Notes: generated by a model not told the origin, from the sequence alone. DNA of 64,000 nucleotides from Bacteroidota bacterium (GCA_005800655.1 SYEV01000049.1:18176-82175); one strand, 5' to 3'; positions 17,841 through 28,038 are shown, counted from the first letter of the stretch. Made by a program: numbers and translations.

Positions 17841-19688
17841 ATGAGTGATGAGATCAAACACGAATGCGGCCTTGCTTACATTCGTTTAAGAAAGCCCTTT
17901 TCTTATTATCTTCAACAAAGAGGAACGGTAACCTACGGCTTAAATAAGCTGTATCTTTTGATGGAAAAGCAACACAACCGCGGGCAGGATGGGGCAGGAT
18001 TAGCCACTTTAAAATTAAATATTGAACCCGGGAATCCTTTTTTATGTCGTTTGCGTAGCAACGCACAACAACCCATTGCTGATTTATTTTACAAAATTGG
18101 TTTAGAAATTCAAGAGCTCGAAAAATTTCAACCAGATATTACCAAACATCCTGGATTAATGAAAGGTCACTTGCCTTTTATGGGTGAAATATTATTGGGA
18201 CATTTAAGGTATGGCACACAAGGAAAAAATAATATTGAATTTTGTCATCCGTTTATAAAAAGAAATTTAGTCCCTGCTAAAAATTTAGCACTTGCGGGAA
18301 ATTTTAATTTAGTCAATACAGAGGAATTATACCAACACATCAATGTAACGCCTGGCACTTTTGAAAAAGAAAGTGATTTGGCAGCGATGATGGAAGTGGT
18401 TCATTATTTTTTGGAGAAGGAAGAACATATCAATCCGAATAATCCCAATATTGTCAATGTACTAAAAAATGCGGTTCCTTTATTTGATGGTGGATTTACA
18501 GTTGGAGGGTTGTTAGGTAATGGCTATAGCTTTATTATGCGTGATGCGCATGGCATACGACCTGCCTATTATTATATTGATGATGAAGTAATTGTAGCTG
18601 CGAGTGAGCGTGCTGCTATCCGAACTACTTTTAATGTTGCTGAAAATGAAGTATTGGAGTTGATGCCAGGTATGGCATTGATTGTGGATGATCATGGCAA
18701 ATATACCATTGAACAAATAGTTACTCCAAAGGAAAGAAGGGCTTGCTCATTTGAGCGCATCTATTTTTCAAGAGGAAGCGATGAAAAAATTTATCGCGAA
18801 AGAATTGCCTTAGGCAATCATTTAAGTGTAAGAGTATTAGATCGTATTGAAAAGGATTTGAAAAACACCATCTTCTCCTATATACCCAATACCGCCGAAG
18901 TTGCTTTTTATGGTTTAGTAAAAGGCATGGAGGAATACTTAAATAAAATTAAGGTGGAGCGAATTTTGAGTTGGGGAAATGAGGTGGATCCAGAAAAACT
19001 GGAGGCCATGGTGAATCGAAAAATAAGACAGGAAAAAATAGCGATTAAGGATGTTAAATTAAGAACTTTCATTACAGATGATGCCAATAGAAACGAAATG
19101 GTACAACATGTTTATGATATTACTTATGGCACCGTTCGCAAAGATGAAGATACCTTAGTGGTCATTGATGATAGCATTGTTCGTGGTACTACGCTAAAGG
19201 AAAGTATTATTAAAATGCTTGCGCGTTTATCCCCTAAAAAAATTATTGTGGTTTCGTCTGCGCCACAAATTAGGTACCCTGATTGTTATGGAATTGATAT
19301 GAGCAAAATGGGCGATTTTATTGCATTTAGAGCGGTGATTGCTTTGCTCAATGAAACAGGTAAGTCAAATGTAATTACGGATGTATTACAGAAAATAAAA
19401 GCCCTTGAAGCAAAAGGGGAGTTGCATTCTGAAAATGTGGTACGTCAATTATACAAACCATTCACTCCGGAAGAAATTTCAGATAAAATAGCGCAGTTAA
19501 TTACGCCAGAAAATTTCAGCATTCCAGTGGAAGTTATTTATCAAACCATCGAGGATTTGCATTTATGTTGCCCAACCAACACAGGTGATTGGTATTTTAC
19601 AGGTAACTATCCTACACCAGGCGGTAACAAAGTTTGTAACAAAGCTTTTGTTAACTATATGGAAGGTAAAAATGTAAGAGGGTATTAG
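17841..19688 (+). CDS. Amidophosphoribosyltransferase-like protein, long PurF form
   Basis: A 615-residue class II glutamine amidotransferase fused to a phosphoribosyltransferase. PurF makes 5-phosphoribosylamine from PRPP and glutamine. Cys9 follows a short acidic propeptide ending in Glu, like the processed PurF of Bacillus. The PRPP loop reads VVIDDSIVRGTT (440-451). The protein is about 100-150 residues longer than ordinary PurF, with an insertion in the glutaminase half (about 20-110). Bacteroidota often carry both this long form and a standard PurF, so it may be a paralogue with a modified role. It starts 12 bases after the SurA-like gene. Confidence 0.8.
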   Translation: MSDEIKHECGLAYIRLRKPFSYYLQQRGTVTYGLNKLYLLMEKQHNRGQDGAGLATLKLNIEPGNPFLCRLRSNAQQPIADLFYKIGLEIQELEKFQPDITKHPGLMKGHLPFMGEILLGHLRYGTQGKNNIEFCHPFIKRNLVPAKNLALAGNFNLVNTEELYQHINVTPGTFEKESDLAAMMEVVHYFLEKEEHINPNNPNIVNVLKNAVPLFDGGFTVGGLLGNGYSFIMRDAHGIRPAYYYIDDEVIVAASERAAIRTTFNVAENEVLELMPGMALIVDDHGKYTIEQIVTPKERRACSFERIYFSRGSDEKIYRERIALGNHLSVRVLDRIEKDLKNTIFSYIPNTAEVAFYGLVKGMEEYLNKIKVERILSWGNEVDPEKLEAMVNRKIRQEKIAIKDVKLRTFITDDANRNEMVQHVYDITYGTVRKDEDTLVVIDDSIVRGTTLKESIIKMLARLSPKKIIVVSSAPQIRYPDCYGIDMSKMGDFIAFRAVIALLNETGKSNVITDVLQKIKALEAKGELHSENVVRQLYKPFTPEEISDKIAQLITPENFSIPVEVIYQTIEDLHLCCPTNTGDWYFTGNYPTPGGNKVCNKAFVNYMEGKNVRGY

Positions 19689-19695
19689 CGTCTAA

Positions 19696-20760
19696 TTATA
19701 CGCGGTAGCAAATAGCATTGATATTCATACCTGCACCCACGGATGCAAAAATGACAATATCACCTTTATGTAACTGGTGCTCCTTGTATTTTCCTCTTTT
19801 AACTAAGTCATATAAGGTGGGGATGGTGGCTACTGAACTATTTCCCAAATCATGAATACTCATGGGCATTACATTTTCTGGAACTATTCTTATATCATAT
19901 AACTTAAACAAGGCCTTAATAAAGCCTTCATCCATTTTTTCATTGGCTTGGTGTAAAAAGAATTTTTTTACACCAAGTATATCTACGCCCGCTTTCTCAA
20001 TACATTCCTTCATCGCTAATGGAACATTTTTGATTGCATATTCATATACTTTTCTACCTTTCATTTTAATATACCTTGTTGCTTCATCCCCTTCCGGATG
20101 GTAGGATTTACCCAAGTATAAAAAATAGGTTTCGTCTACACAATGGCTTTGCACACTCGATGCTAAAATACCACTGTTGGTATTTGTATCTTCTTCTACA
20201 ATACATGCGCCAGCGCCATCGCTAAAAATCATGCTATCTCTGTCATGACTATCTACGACTCTGCTTAAAGTTTCAGCACCAATCACTAAGCAACGCTTTG
20301 CCATACCTGATTTAATAAATGAATCCGCTTGTATCACACCTTGTATCCATCCTGGGCAACCAAATAAAATATCATAAGCTACACAATTTGGATTTTTAAT
20401 ACCTAGATGGTGCTTTACCCTTGAAGCAAGTGCTGGAATGGTATCTGTTTGAATAGTCCCTGGCAACACATCTCCAAAATTATGTGCTACAATAATTTGA
20501 TCAATGGTTTCTGGATCAATGCCTGCATCTTGAATTGCTAATTCGGCCGCTTTGCTTGCCATTTCAGAGGTATTCATATTCTCTTCAGCATACCTACGCT
20601 CGTAAATACCAGTAATATCTTTAAATTTTTCAACTATTTCTGCATTGGGTGTTTTAATTAACATGCCATCCTCTCCATAAAAAGTATTTTCAGCAAATGC
20701 TAGGTTTGTTTTTACGATGCTCGGTATGTAACTGCCTGTTCCGCTGATGATGGTTGCCAT
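19696..20760 (-). CDS. 3-oxoacyl-ACP synthase III family protein (FabH-like)
   Basis: A 354-residue thiolase-fold ketosynthase. The catalytic triad is visible: Cys135 in ILFGCPGW, His270 in FLHQAN and Asn307 in LGNSSVAT. It is longer than the typical FabH (about 320) and has an insertion around YLGKSYHPEGDEATRYIKMKGRKVYEY, so it may serve a special acyl condensation rather than primary fatty-acid initiation. It is convergent with the PurF-like gene (8 bases apart) and transcribed alone or with the upstream sugar-nucleotide genes on the minus strand. Confidence 0.83.
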   Translation of the reverse strand: MATIISGTGSYIPSIVKTNLAFAENTFYGEDGMLIKTPNAEIVEKFKDITGIYERRYAEENMNTSEMASKAAELAIQDAGIDPETIDQIIVAHNFGDVLPGTIQTDTIPALASRVKHHLGIKNPNCVAYDILFGCPGWIQGVIQADSFIKSGMAKRCLVIGAETLSRVVDSHDRDSMIFSDGAGACIVEEDTNTNSGILASSVQSHCVDETYFLYLGKSYHPEGDEATRYIKMKGRKVYEYAIKNVPLAMKECIEKAGVDILGVKKFFLHQANEKMDEGFIKALFKLYDIRIVPENVMPMSIHDLGNSSVATIPTLYDLVKRGKYKEHQLHKGDIVIFASVGAGMNINAICYRV

Positions 20761-20819
20761 GGGGGTACTTTTAATTAAGCAATTTTGTATTTAGCTAAGG
20801 TAGGTTTAAAAATAATAGG

Positions 20820-21905
20820 TTAAATGTACTTATCCCCTTTATGTCTTTTTACTTCAGCTACATATTCTTTTATGGATTGTTCTTTTTCTTTACTGCAAAT
20901 AAGCAATACATCTTTGGTATCTACTATAATAAAATCATCCAAACCCTGCACCACCACCAATTTATCCTTAGGTGCGTTAATCATGCACTTAGTAGCATCA
21001 ATCACAATTACATTATCCGAAGCTACTGCATTACCAAAATAATCTTTTTCAATATTTTCATACGCACTATTCCAGGTACCTAAATCACTCCAGCCAAAAC
21101 TAGATGGAATCACAAATACATTATCTGCCTTTTCCATGATCGCTATATCAATGGAGATATTCGTACACTGCGGGTAAATTTTTTGAATGGCCTTTGCTTC
21201 CTCAGGTGTATTAAAATACTGTTTTTCTTGATCAAACAATTCATACATTTCTGTTTGATTTTTTTCAAAAGCACTTAGTATCGTAGCTACTTTCCAAGCA
21301 AAAATTCCTGCGTTCCATAAAAAGTCACCACTTGCTAAAAAGGATTCGGCAATTTCCAAATCGGGTTTTTCTGTGAATGTTTTTACTTTATAAATTCCAT
21401 GGGCTACTTCAAGTCCTTCATATTGTATATAGCCATAACCCGTATTTGGGTGGGTTGGTTTTATACCCAGCGTTGCTAAGGCTTTTATATTGGCTACAAA
21501 GTCAAGTGCTTGCAAACTAATTTTTTCAAAACTAGCTTCTTCTAAAATTAAATGATCACTAGGCGCTACAATAAAACAAGCTTCCGGATCAATTTGCGCC
21601 AACTTAAATGAAATATAGGCAATACAGGGGGCTGTATTTTTTTTGCTAGGCTCAGCTAAAATATTTTCAACAGGCAGGTTGGGCAATTGTTTTTTTACAA
21701 TGTCAACATATTCTTCTGAAGTTACAATGAATATATTTTCTTCAGGAATGAATTTTGTATACCTGTCATAGGTCCATTGTATTAATGTTTTGCCTGTATT
21801 TAATACATCTAAAAATTGCTTTGGAAAAGAGGTCCTACTCATAGGCCAAAACCTACTTCCAATACCTCCAGCCATGATAGCAACATAATGATGTTTGTTC
21901 TTCAT
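20820..21905 (-). CDS. manC: Mannose-1-phosphate guanylyltransferase
   Basis: A 361-residue nucleotidyltransferase making GDP-mannose from mannose-1-phosphate and GTP for surface polysaccharides. The signature AGGIGSRFWP (12-21) and SFPKQF (26-31) are clear, with FTEKPD for sugar binding. It has no C-terminal cupin isomerase domain, so it is the monofunctional form. I chose the ATG at 21905; a GTG at 21944 would add 13 residues ahead of the conserved start. It lies 58 bases after the KdsD-type gene on the same strand. Confidence 0.9.
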   Translation of the reverse strand: MKNKHHYVAIMAGGIGSRFWPMSRTSFPKQFLDVLNTGKTLIQWTYDRYTKFIPEENIFIVTSEEYVDIVKKQLPNLPVENILAEPSKKNTAPCIAYISFKLAQIDPEACFIVAPSDHLILEEASFEKISLQALDFVANIKALATLGIKPTHPNTGYGYIQYEGLEVAHGIYKVKTFTEKPDLEIAESFLASGDFLWNAGIFAWKVATILSAFEKNQTEMYELFDQEKQYFNTPEEAKAIQKIYPQCTNISIDIAIMEKADNVFVIPSSFGWSDLGTWNSAYENIEKDYFGNAVASDNVIVIDATKCMINAPKDKLVVVQGLDDFIIVDTKDVLLICSKEKEQSIKEYVAEVKRHKGDKYI

Positions 21906-21963
21906 ATCTAATTTAATTATTTTTATTCGTGTGCAATTAAACACACTGAATTGCTAGTTAATT

Positions 21964-22926
21964 TTATAAAATTCCTTCTTTCATTAAGTCATGAATATGA
22001 ATCATGCCTATGTATTGATGATTATCAGCAACGATTAATTGGCTGATGTCCTTTTGTTCCATAATTGCTAAAGCTTCCACTGCTAATGCATTAGGCGCAA
22101 TAGTCGCAGGGTTGGTGTGATAAATATCTTCTGCGGTTAAGTTTTGAATATTATCATGTTGTTCTAACATACGGCGAATATCACCATCAGTAATAATACC
22201 TATTACTTTATTGTTTTCATCTGTAATCACCGTTGCACCCATTCTATTTTTTGATATATCAATAATGACTTCTTTTATTTTTGCTTCTTTTTTCACAGCA
22301 GGCTTACTATTGGAGTCTGCTAAATTTTGGGTGGTTAAGGTAAGTTTCTTTCCTAAGTTGCCCCCTGGATGAAATTGCGCAAACTGTGTAACGCTAAATT
22401 GTTTTAATTCCATCAAGCAAACTGCAATAATATCACCCATGACCATTTGCGCGGTGGTGGAGGAGGTAGGCGCTAGGTTGTTGATGCAGGCCTCTTTTGT
22501 AACAGTCGTATCTACAATTAAATCCGCATTGGTGGCCAAATAACTTTGCTTATTACCTACCATGCCAATAATGGTATTCCCAAATTGTTTTACTAACTGA
22601 ACTAAATTTTTTATTTCGGGACTTTCTCCACTTTTGCTAATGATTAATACAATATCATTGGCTTGTATCATTCCTGAATCTCCATGTATTGCTTCGGCAG
22701 CGTGTAAGAATAATGCGGGTGTACCCGTTGAATTAAAAGTGGCCACCATTTTTTGAGCGATAATGGCACTTTTTCCAATACCACTGATCACCAGTCTTCC
22801 TTTGCTATTTAAAATGGCAGTGACTGCCTTTTCGAACGAGGCGTCGATGTATTTATTTAATTCAACCAAAGCTTCAGATTCTATAGCTAATGCTTTTTTT
22901 GCAATGGTTATAATGTTTTCTTTCAT
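21964..22926 (-). CDS. kdsD: D-arabinose-5-phosphate isomerase, KpsF/GutQ/KdsD family
   Basis: A 320-residue cytoplasmic isomerase converting ribulose-5-phosphate to arabinose-5-phosphate, the first step to KDO of lipopolysaccharide. The N-terminal SIS domain (about 30-180) has SGIGKSAIIAQKM and SKSGESPEI; the conserved PTSSTTAQMVMGD segment follows. Two CBS domains occupy about 205-320. Length equals that of E. coli KdsD. The neighbouring guanylyltransferase fits a cell-envelope sugar cluster. Confidence 0.92.
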   Translation of the reverse strand: MKENIITIAKKALAIESEALVELNKYIDASFEKAVTAILNSKGRLVISGIGKSAIIAQKMVATFNSTGTPALFLHAAEAIHGDSGMIQANDIVLIISKSGESPEIKNLVQLVKQFGNTIIGMVGNKQSYLATNADLIVDTTVTKEACINNLAPTSSTTAQMVMGDIIAVCLMELKQFSVTQFAQFHPGGNLGKKLTLTTQNLADSNSKPAVKKEAKIKEVIIDISKNRMGATVITDENNKVIGIITDGDIRRMLEQHDNIQNLTAEDIYHTNPATIAPNALAVEALAIMEQKDISQLIVADNHQYIGMIHIHDLMKEGIL

Positions 22927-22941
22927 ATTTGATTTTAGCTA

Positions 22942-23000
22942 CTGGAATGCGCTGCCTTTATCAAGGCGGGATAATATGTTAAAATGCTTGTCAGTTCCAG
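22942..23000 (-). promoter_or_regulatory. Structured 5' leader candidate of kdsD
   Basis: Read on the minus strand, CTGGAA (from 23000) pairs with TTCCAG (to 22942). Nested inside is GCCTT-GATA-AAGGC (22967-22954), a 5-bp stem closed by a GNRA-type loop. The fold would begin at the predicted transcription start and end 15 bases before the ATG. Confidence 0.35.
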
Positions 23001-23005
23001 CCGCA

Positions 23006-23038
23006 CAAAGTTAACGTTTCAATTAGTTTACAGCTCAA
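23006..23038 (-). promoter_or_regulatory. Predicted promoter of kdsD
   Basis: On the minus strand TAACTTTG (23013-23006) matches TAnnTTTG, with TTG (23038-23036) 22 bases upstream. Transcription would start near 23001. Confidence 0.42.
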
Positions 23039-23165
23039 TTTTTAATAAAATGCTAAAAAAGGTACTTTAAAAAAAAATGCCCACCATTTGAACCTTTCTT
23101 GCCATATTTTCGTTAACTTAAACGTACTGTAGTTTATACAAAAGATTGATTTTAAGATAATTATA

Positions 23166-25421
23166 ATGGCGACCACTAAAAAAACGATATCTAAGACCTC
23201 CAAAGCAATAAAAAATGACCGATCCATTGATAAAGCTGCCCTTTTAACCGCCTTATCCAACAATTTTGGGTTCTCTGATTTTAAAGGCACACAGGAGGCG
23301 GCAATCATGTCCTTAATGAGTGGCCGCGACACTTTTGTAATCATGCCTACAGGCGGTGGCAAAAGTTTATGCTATCAGTTACCTGCATTGGTACTTCCTG
23401 GTTGTGCCATTGTGGTTTCTCCATTGATTGCCCTAATGAAAAATCAAGTGGATTTGGTTCGGGGTTATAGTGAAAATGAAGAGGTTGCCCATTTTTTAAA
23501 TTCCTCATTAAATAAAGGGCAAATTAAAACCGTTAAAGAGGATTTGTTAAGTGGAAAAACAAAGTTATTATATGTCGCACCTGAAACTTTAACCAAACAA
23601 GAAAACTTAGATTTTTTTAGTGATTTGAATATTTCCTTTTTTGCTGTGGATGAAGCGCATTGTATTTCAGAATGGGGGCATGATTTTAGACCAGAATACC
23701 GACGCTTAAAAGAGATGATGGAGGAAATAAATGCAACTATTCCCATCATTGCACTCACTGCAACGGCGACACCAAAAGTGCAAAGTGATATTGTTAAAAA
23801 TTTAGCATTGCGTGATCCAGAAGTACTTATCTCTTCCTTTAATCGTGCTAATTTATATTATGAAGTACAGCCTAAAACAAAAAAGGAAGTTACTGTAAAA
23901 AGTATCGTAAAATATATTTCTGGACATAAAGGGAAAAGCGGCATTATTTATACCTTAAATCGAAAGACGACAGAGGAGCTGGCTGATTTATTATTAGCAA
24001 ACAATATTAAAGCAGTGGCTTATCATGCTAGGTTAGATCAAAAGTTGAGGGCATCAAGACAGGATCAATTCTTAAATGAAGATGTGCAGGTAATTGTTGC
24101 TACGATTGCGTTTGGTATGGGCATTGATAAACCAGATATTCGATTTGTGATACATTACAATATACCCAAATCCATTGAAAATTATTACCAAGAAACGGGT
24201 CGTGCAGGTCGAGATGGATTAGAGGGAAATTGTATTTTATATTATTCGCATAAAGATGTTTCTAAGTTAGAACACTTTTTAAAGGACAAGCCTTTAAGCG
24301 AGCGAGAAGTAGGTTCACAACTCATTGACGAAACAGTTGCTTTTGCAGAAAGTGGTGTTTGTAGGCGCCGTAGTTTATTGCATTATTTTGGAGAGTCTTG
24401 GCCAGAAGAATATTGTGGTAATTGCGATAATTGTTTACACCCAAAGGAAAAAATTGCAGCCAAAGAACAGTTGGTTAATTTGTTACAAGTCATACAAGCT
24501 TTAGATGAAAGATTCGCTGCTGATTATGTGGTGAAAATTATTTCGGGAGAATATATCCCGCAAATTGGCTTATATCGACATGAAAAATTGCCGGTGTTTG
24601 GGATTGGAAAAGACTATGATAATTTATTTTGGAATAGCATGATTCGTCAAGCAATGCTTGAACAAATAATAGAAAAAGATATTGAAGAGTATGGTTTATT
24701 AAAAGTGACAGCGAAAGGAAAAAAATATTTAAAAAAGCCAACTCCATTCAACATAACCTTGAACAATGTGTTTGATGAAAATGCGGAAGATGATGATAGC
24801 GAAAGTGAACCCACTGTTGGCGCTGCAGCGGATGACCGATTATTTGAAATGCTCAAAGGGTTACGCCAAACCGAAGCAAAAAAAATTGCTTTACCTCCTT
24901 TCGTGATTTTTTTAGAAAATTCCTTACAGGATATGGCTACATTATATCCTACTACTTTAGAAGAGTTGGAAAGGTGTCAAGGCGTGAGTAAAGGAAAAGC
25001 CATCAAGTATGGTAAACCCTTTATTCAAATGATCGCCCAATATGTAACGGAAAATAATATTGAAAAACCGGATGACTTTATTATGCGTTCTGTTGCTAAT
25101 AAATCAAATAATAAAATTTACATTATTCAAAATGTAGATAAAAAAATTTCATTAGAAACCATTGCAAAAAACAAGGATTTAAAATTAGAGGCTTTGTTAG
25201 AAGAAATGGAAACGATTGCTGCTAGCGGTACAAAATTAAATTTGGATTACGCAATTGATGAATGGTTGGATGAATATGACCAAGCAGAAATTTTAGAATA
25301 TTTTAAAAATTGCGATACTTCCTCTTTGCAAATTGCACAAGAAGAATTAAGTGAAAATGAATATAGTTGGGAGCAGCTTAAAATTATGCGCATTAAATTT
25401 TTAAGCGTAGTAGGAAATTAA
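23166..25421 (+). CDS. recQ: ATP-dependent DNA helicase RecQ
   Basis: A 751-residue 3'-5' helicase for recombination repair and fork restart. Walker A GGGKS (63-67), the DEAH box (162-165) and helicase motif VI (QETGRAGRDG) are present. The RecQ zinc site follows (CRRRSLLHYFGE...CGNCDNC, about 398-422), then the winged helix, and an HRDC domain (about 560-630). A further 110-residue C-terminal segment after HRDC makes it longer than E. coli RecQ (about 610). It is preceded by a 239-base AT-rich spacer that also holds the kdsD promoter. Confidence 0.95.
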   Translation: MATTKKTISKTSKAIKNDRSIDKAALLTALSNNFGFSDFKGTQEAAIMSLMSGRDTFVIMPTGGGKSLCYQLPALVLPGCAIVVSPLIALMKNQVDLVRGYSENEEVAHFLNSSLNKGQIKTVKEDLLSGKTKLLYVAPETLTKQENLDFFSDLNISFFAVDEAHCISEWGHDFRPEYRRLKEMMEEINATIPIIALTATATPKVQSDIVKNLALRDPEVLISSFNRANLYYEVQPKTKKEVTVKSIVKYISGHKGKSGIIYTLNRKTTEELADLLLANNIKAVAYHARLDQKLRASRQDQFLNEDVQVIVATIAFGMGIDKPDIRFVIHYNIPKSIENYYQETGRAGRDGLEGNCILYYSHKDVSKLEHFLKDKPLSEREVGSQLIDETVAFAESGVCRRRSLLHYFGESWPEEYCGNCDNCLHPKEKIAAKEQLVNLLQVIQALDERFAADYVVKIISGEYIPQIGLYRHEKLPVFGIGKDYDNLFWNSMIRQAMLEQIIEKDIEEYGLLKVTAKGKKYLKKPTPFNITLNNVFDENAEDDDSESEPTVGAAADDRLFEMLKGLRQTEAKKIALPPFVIFLENSLQDMATLYPTTLEELERCQGVSKGKAIKYGKPFIQMIAQYVTENNIEKPDDFIMRSVANKSNNKIYIIQNVDKKISLETIAKNKDLKLEALLEEMETIAASGTKLNLDYAIDEWLDEYDQAEILEYFKNCDTSSLQIAQEELSENEYSWEQLKIMRIKFLSVVGN

Positions 25422-25506
25422 AAATTTACAAAAACTGATTGTATTTTTATCCTAGTTGACGCGACTAGTCCCAATCATTTTGGAGAACAAAAATGACTAC
25501 GCGTTG

Positions 25507-26562
25507 CTATTTATTACTATAATTTTCTCCATTACTTAAATAAGTATTAACTCTTTCCGCAACATTGTTACGAACGCTTAAATAAAATAAGTTATAATCT
25601 GCAAAGTGGTAGTTAGGTGTATTGTATAAAAAATTTCCGAAAAACTTAGGCTTCTTTGTCCATAAGACACCTCCATGATTATATGCCCCTGCTACCTTTG
25701 GTGTAATTGCCTTGAAATTATATAATACAGACCCAGTATTATCAACTCTATCAATTTGAGTTATTTTATCACTCCAGCTTAATGGGTTTGTTACTATAGA
25801 AACATATTTTTCCTTCATTATCCATTCAGGGGTATAACCTTCTTTATAGGTTCTCCATGCACAGATGCAGCCTAATGAAGTGGGGGTAGCACATGGCTTC
25901 AATTGAACATAATCAGCGGGGTTAATCGCCATTCCTACCACGTAAGCCGCAATTAATTTTTTTGCGAGTGTTTTATCATCAAAATATTCTTTTAATAATC
26001 TCATGGCATGAGTTGATCCCTGACTATGTGATGCAATGATAATGGGCCTGCCATTATTTTCGTTTTTCATATAATAGTCAAATGCCGATTTTATATCCTG
26101 ATAAGCTAATTCAAAAGCGGCTATTGCTTTTAGCGTATCAGCATGACCCACCGGTGAGTAACTTTTTATATGTGCTTGACGATATCTTGGTGCAAAAACA
26201 CGACCAGCAATATTAAATACACTTGCTTGATTTAAAATGGCCGTATAATCAATTTGAATATTGGTTTTTATGTCTTTAAATGACCCATTCCATCCATAAG
26301 GCTTTGTCGTATCCAAATAGGTGGTGGGATGTAAGAAAAATACATCTACTTTATCATTGGGTTGGTATTGTTTCGCTAAAACAATAGGTAAGCTATCGGA
26401 TGGATCCTTTTTATTTGGATGCGCAGCCCAGTAAATTAAATTGCCATACTCTGGTATATCATTGTACGCTTCCTTTTCATAAATCGGAGCATACTTAACA
26501 TAATTATTTTGCGCACAACTACTTAACAGAAGCAATAGGATGAAATAAAAGGGGAAACGCAT
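25507..26562 (-). CDS. DUF3089 alpha/beta-hydrolase-like lipoprotein
   Basis: A 351-residue lipoprotein with the lipobox LLSS-Cys16. The motif SHSQG places a putative nucleophile at Ser180. The VFFLHPTTYL strand and RVFAPRYRQAH segment match DUF3089, an alpha/beta-hydrolase family of unknown substrate. It should be anchored in the outer membrane or periplasm. It stands alone, convergent with recQ. Confidence 0.8.
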   Translation of the reverse strand: MRFPFYFILLLLLSSCAQNNYVKYAPIYEKEAYNDIPEYGNLIYWAAHPNKKDPSDSLPIVLAKQYQPNDKVDVFFLHPTTYLDTTKPYGWNGSFKDIKTNIQIDYTAILNQASVFNIAGRVFAPRYRQAHIKSYSPVGHADTLKAIAAFELAYQDIKSAFDYYMKNENNGRPIIIASHSQGSTHAMRLLKEYFDDKTLAKKLIAAYVVGMAINPADYVQLKPCATPTSLGCICAWRTYKEGYTPEWIMKEKYVSIVTNPLSWSDKITQIDRVDNTGSVLYNFKAITPKVAGAYNHGGVLWTKKPKFFGNFLYNTPNYHFADYNLFYLSVRNNVAERVNTYLSNGENYSNK

Positions 26563-26700
26563 AATAGGAAGGATTAATGTATGATTGCTAAGTGCAAAGT
26601 TAATTTATATAAATGGCAATCACAACAACTTGGCTGGGGCGTGGGTATTTTTTATAGGGTGTATCTATAAAAACAATTAATTTTAAGTAAAACAAGGCTT

Positions 26701-27966
26701 TTGTATTTATTACGACATATCCCTTTTTTACGTGCTGTATTTAACTATAGCATTACTGCATTTGGCGGCCCACAGGTAGCGGTTGCGCTAATGCAAAACC
26801 GATTTGTTCAAAAGCGCAAAGATGTCACTTCGGAGGAATTACTAGAATACAATGCATTTTGTCAATTATTACCAGGTGCTTCCTCCACGCAAACCATTAC
26901 TTTAATCGCCTATAAAAGAGGGGGGACCTCCCTGGCCTTTTTAGCATTATTGGTATGGATTTTACCTGCTACTATTTTAATGACCTCCTTAGCTATTATT
27001 ACAACGCATTTTGAATTAACGAATGGTTTAAAAAGTTTGGTATTACTCCAGCCGATGGCCATTGGATTTTTAGCCAGCGCGGGTTTATTGTTATACAAAA
27101 AAGCAATAAAAAGCACGATTACCTTTTTAATTTTTTTAGCGACCGCCATTCTCACTTATGTTGGATTTAAAACGCCTTGGACCATTCCTGTTATTATTGT
27201 GTTAGCAGGAATCGTAACTAATTTTAGTGGCAAAAGAATTCCCAATGACGGACCTCCACCTAAAAAAGTAAAATGGAGTGGCTTGTTTATTTTTCTTTTC
27301 TTATTTATTTTTGCTGGGTTTTTATCTGAACAAGCAACACGTCAAAATTGGGAATATCGAAAAGCATTTAATTTATTTGAAAATAATTATCGATTTGGAA
27401 GTTTTGTTTTTGGTGGCGGCGATGTGCTAATACCTATGATGTATGAGCAATATGTAACCAGACCCAAATCGAATGCAGTTAAAAAAAATAAACGCGATGT
27501 TATAAAATTAACAAGTACTGAATTTTTAACGGGCTCTGGCTTTGTTAGAGCCATACCTGGTCCCATTTTTTCAATCGCAAGTTATACGGGTGCCGTCGCT
27601 TTAAAGGAAATGGGCATCCCAGGGCAGGTTTTGGGTGCAGTGATCGCCAGTATGGGCGTATTTTTACCTAGCTTTTTTATTGTGCTTTTTCTTTTCCCTT
27701 TGTGGCAGAAATTAAAAAAGTATGCAGTTTTTTATCGCTCTTTGGAAGGTATTTATGCAAGCATTGTGGGCATCATGATTGGGTCTACTTTTTATTTATT
27801 GAAGGATGTGGTCGTGCAATTACAAGTAGGTGATGCCATCCAATGGATTACCTTCCCTATTGTGTTTTTAGTAAGCACATGTTTATTGTATTATCAAAAG
27901 TTAGCACCGCAATGGATCGCTTTGAGTTGTGTTTGTATGGGTACGATATTTTATTTATTATCTTAA
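26701..27966 (+). CDS. Chromate transporter family protein (ChrA, long form)
   Basis: A 421-residue inner-membrane protein with two homologous halves: the first with FGGPQVAVALM and LPGASSTQT (about 22-62), the second with FGGGDVLIPMM and IPGPIFSIASYTG (about 237-295), joined by a linker near 180-195. This is the two-domain long-chain ion transporter type that exports chromate. Many members are not linked to chromate resistance, so the substrate may be another anion. The start is a TTG at 26701; no usable ATG lies before the first conserved motif. Confidence 0.86.
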   Translation: MYLLRHIPFLRAVFNYSITAFGGPQVAVALMQNRFVQKRKDVTSEELLEYNAFCQLLPGASSTQTITLIAYKRGGTSLAFLALLVWILPATILMTSLAIITTHFELTNGLKSLVLLQPMAIGFLASAGLLLYKKAIKSTITFLIFLATAILTYVGFKTPWTIPVIIVLAGIVTNFSGKRIPNDGPPPKKVKWSGLFIFLFLFIFAGFLSEQATRQNWEYRKAFNLFENNYRFGSFVFGGGDVLIPMMYEQYVTRPKSNAVKKNKRDVIKLTSTEFLTGSGFVRAIPGPIFSIASYTGAVALKEMGIPGQVLGAVIASMGVFLPSFFIVLFLFPLWQKLKKYAVFYRSLEGIYASIVGIMIGSTFYLLKDVVVQLQVGDAIQWITFPIVFLVSTCLLYYQKLAPQWIALSCVCMGTIFYLLS

Positions 27967-28022
27967 AAGGTAAAAACCTGTTAATTATAATACTGCTTTT
28001 ACTATAATTATCAATCCTTTCA

Positions 28023-28030
28023 TAAGTTTG
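28023..28030 (+). promoter_or_regulatory. -7 box of the 28039 gene
   Basis: TAAGTTTG matches TAnnTTTG and ends eight bases before the ATG at 28039. The transcript would have a very short leader or none. A TTTT 22 bases upstream is only a weak -33 box. Confidence 0.4.
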
Positions 28031-28038
28031 TAGTCCAT

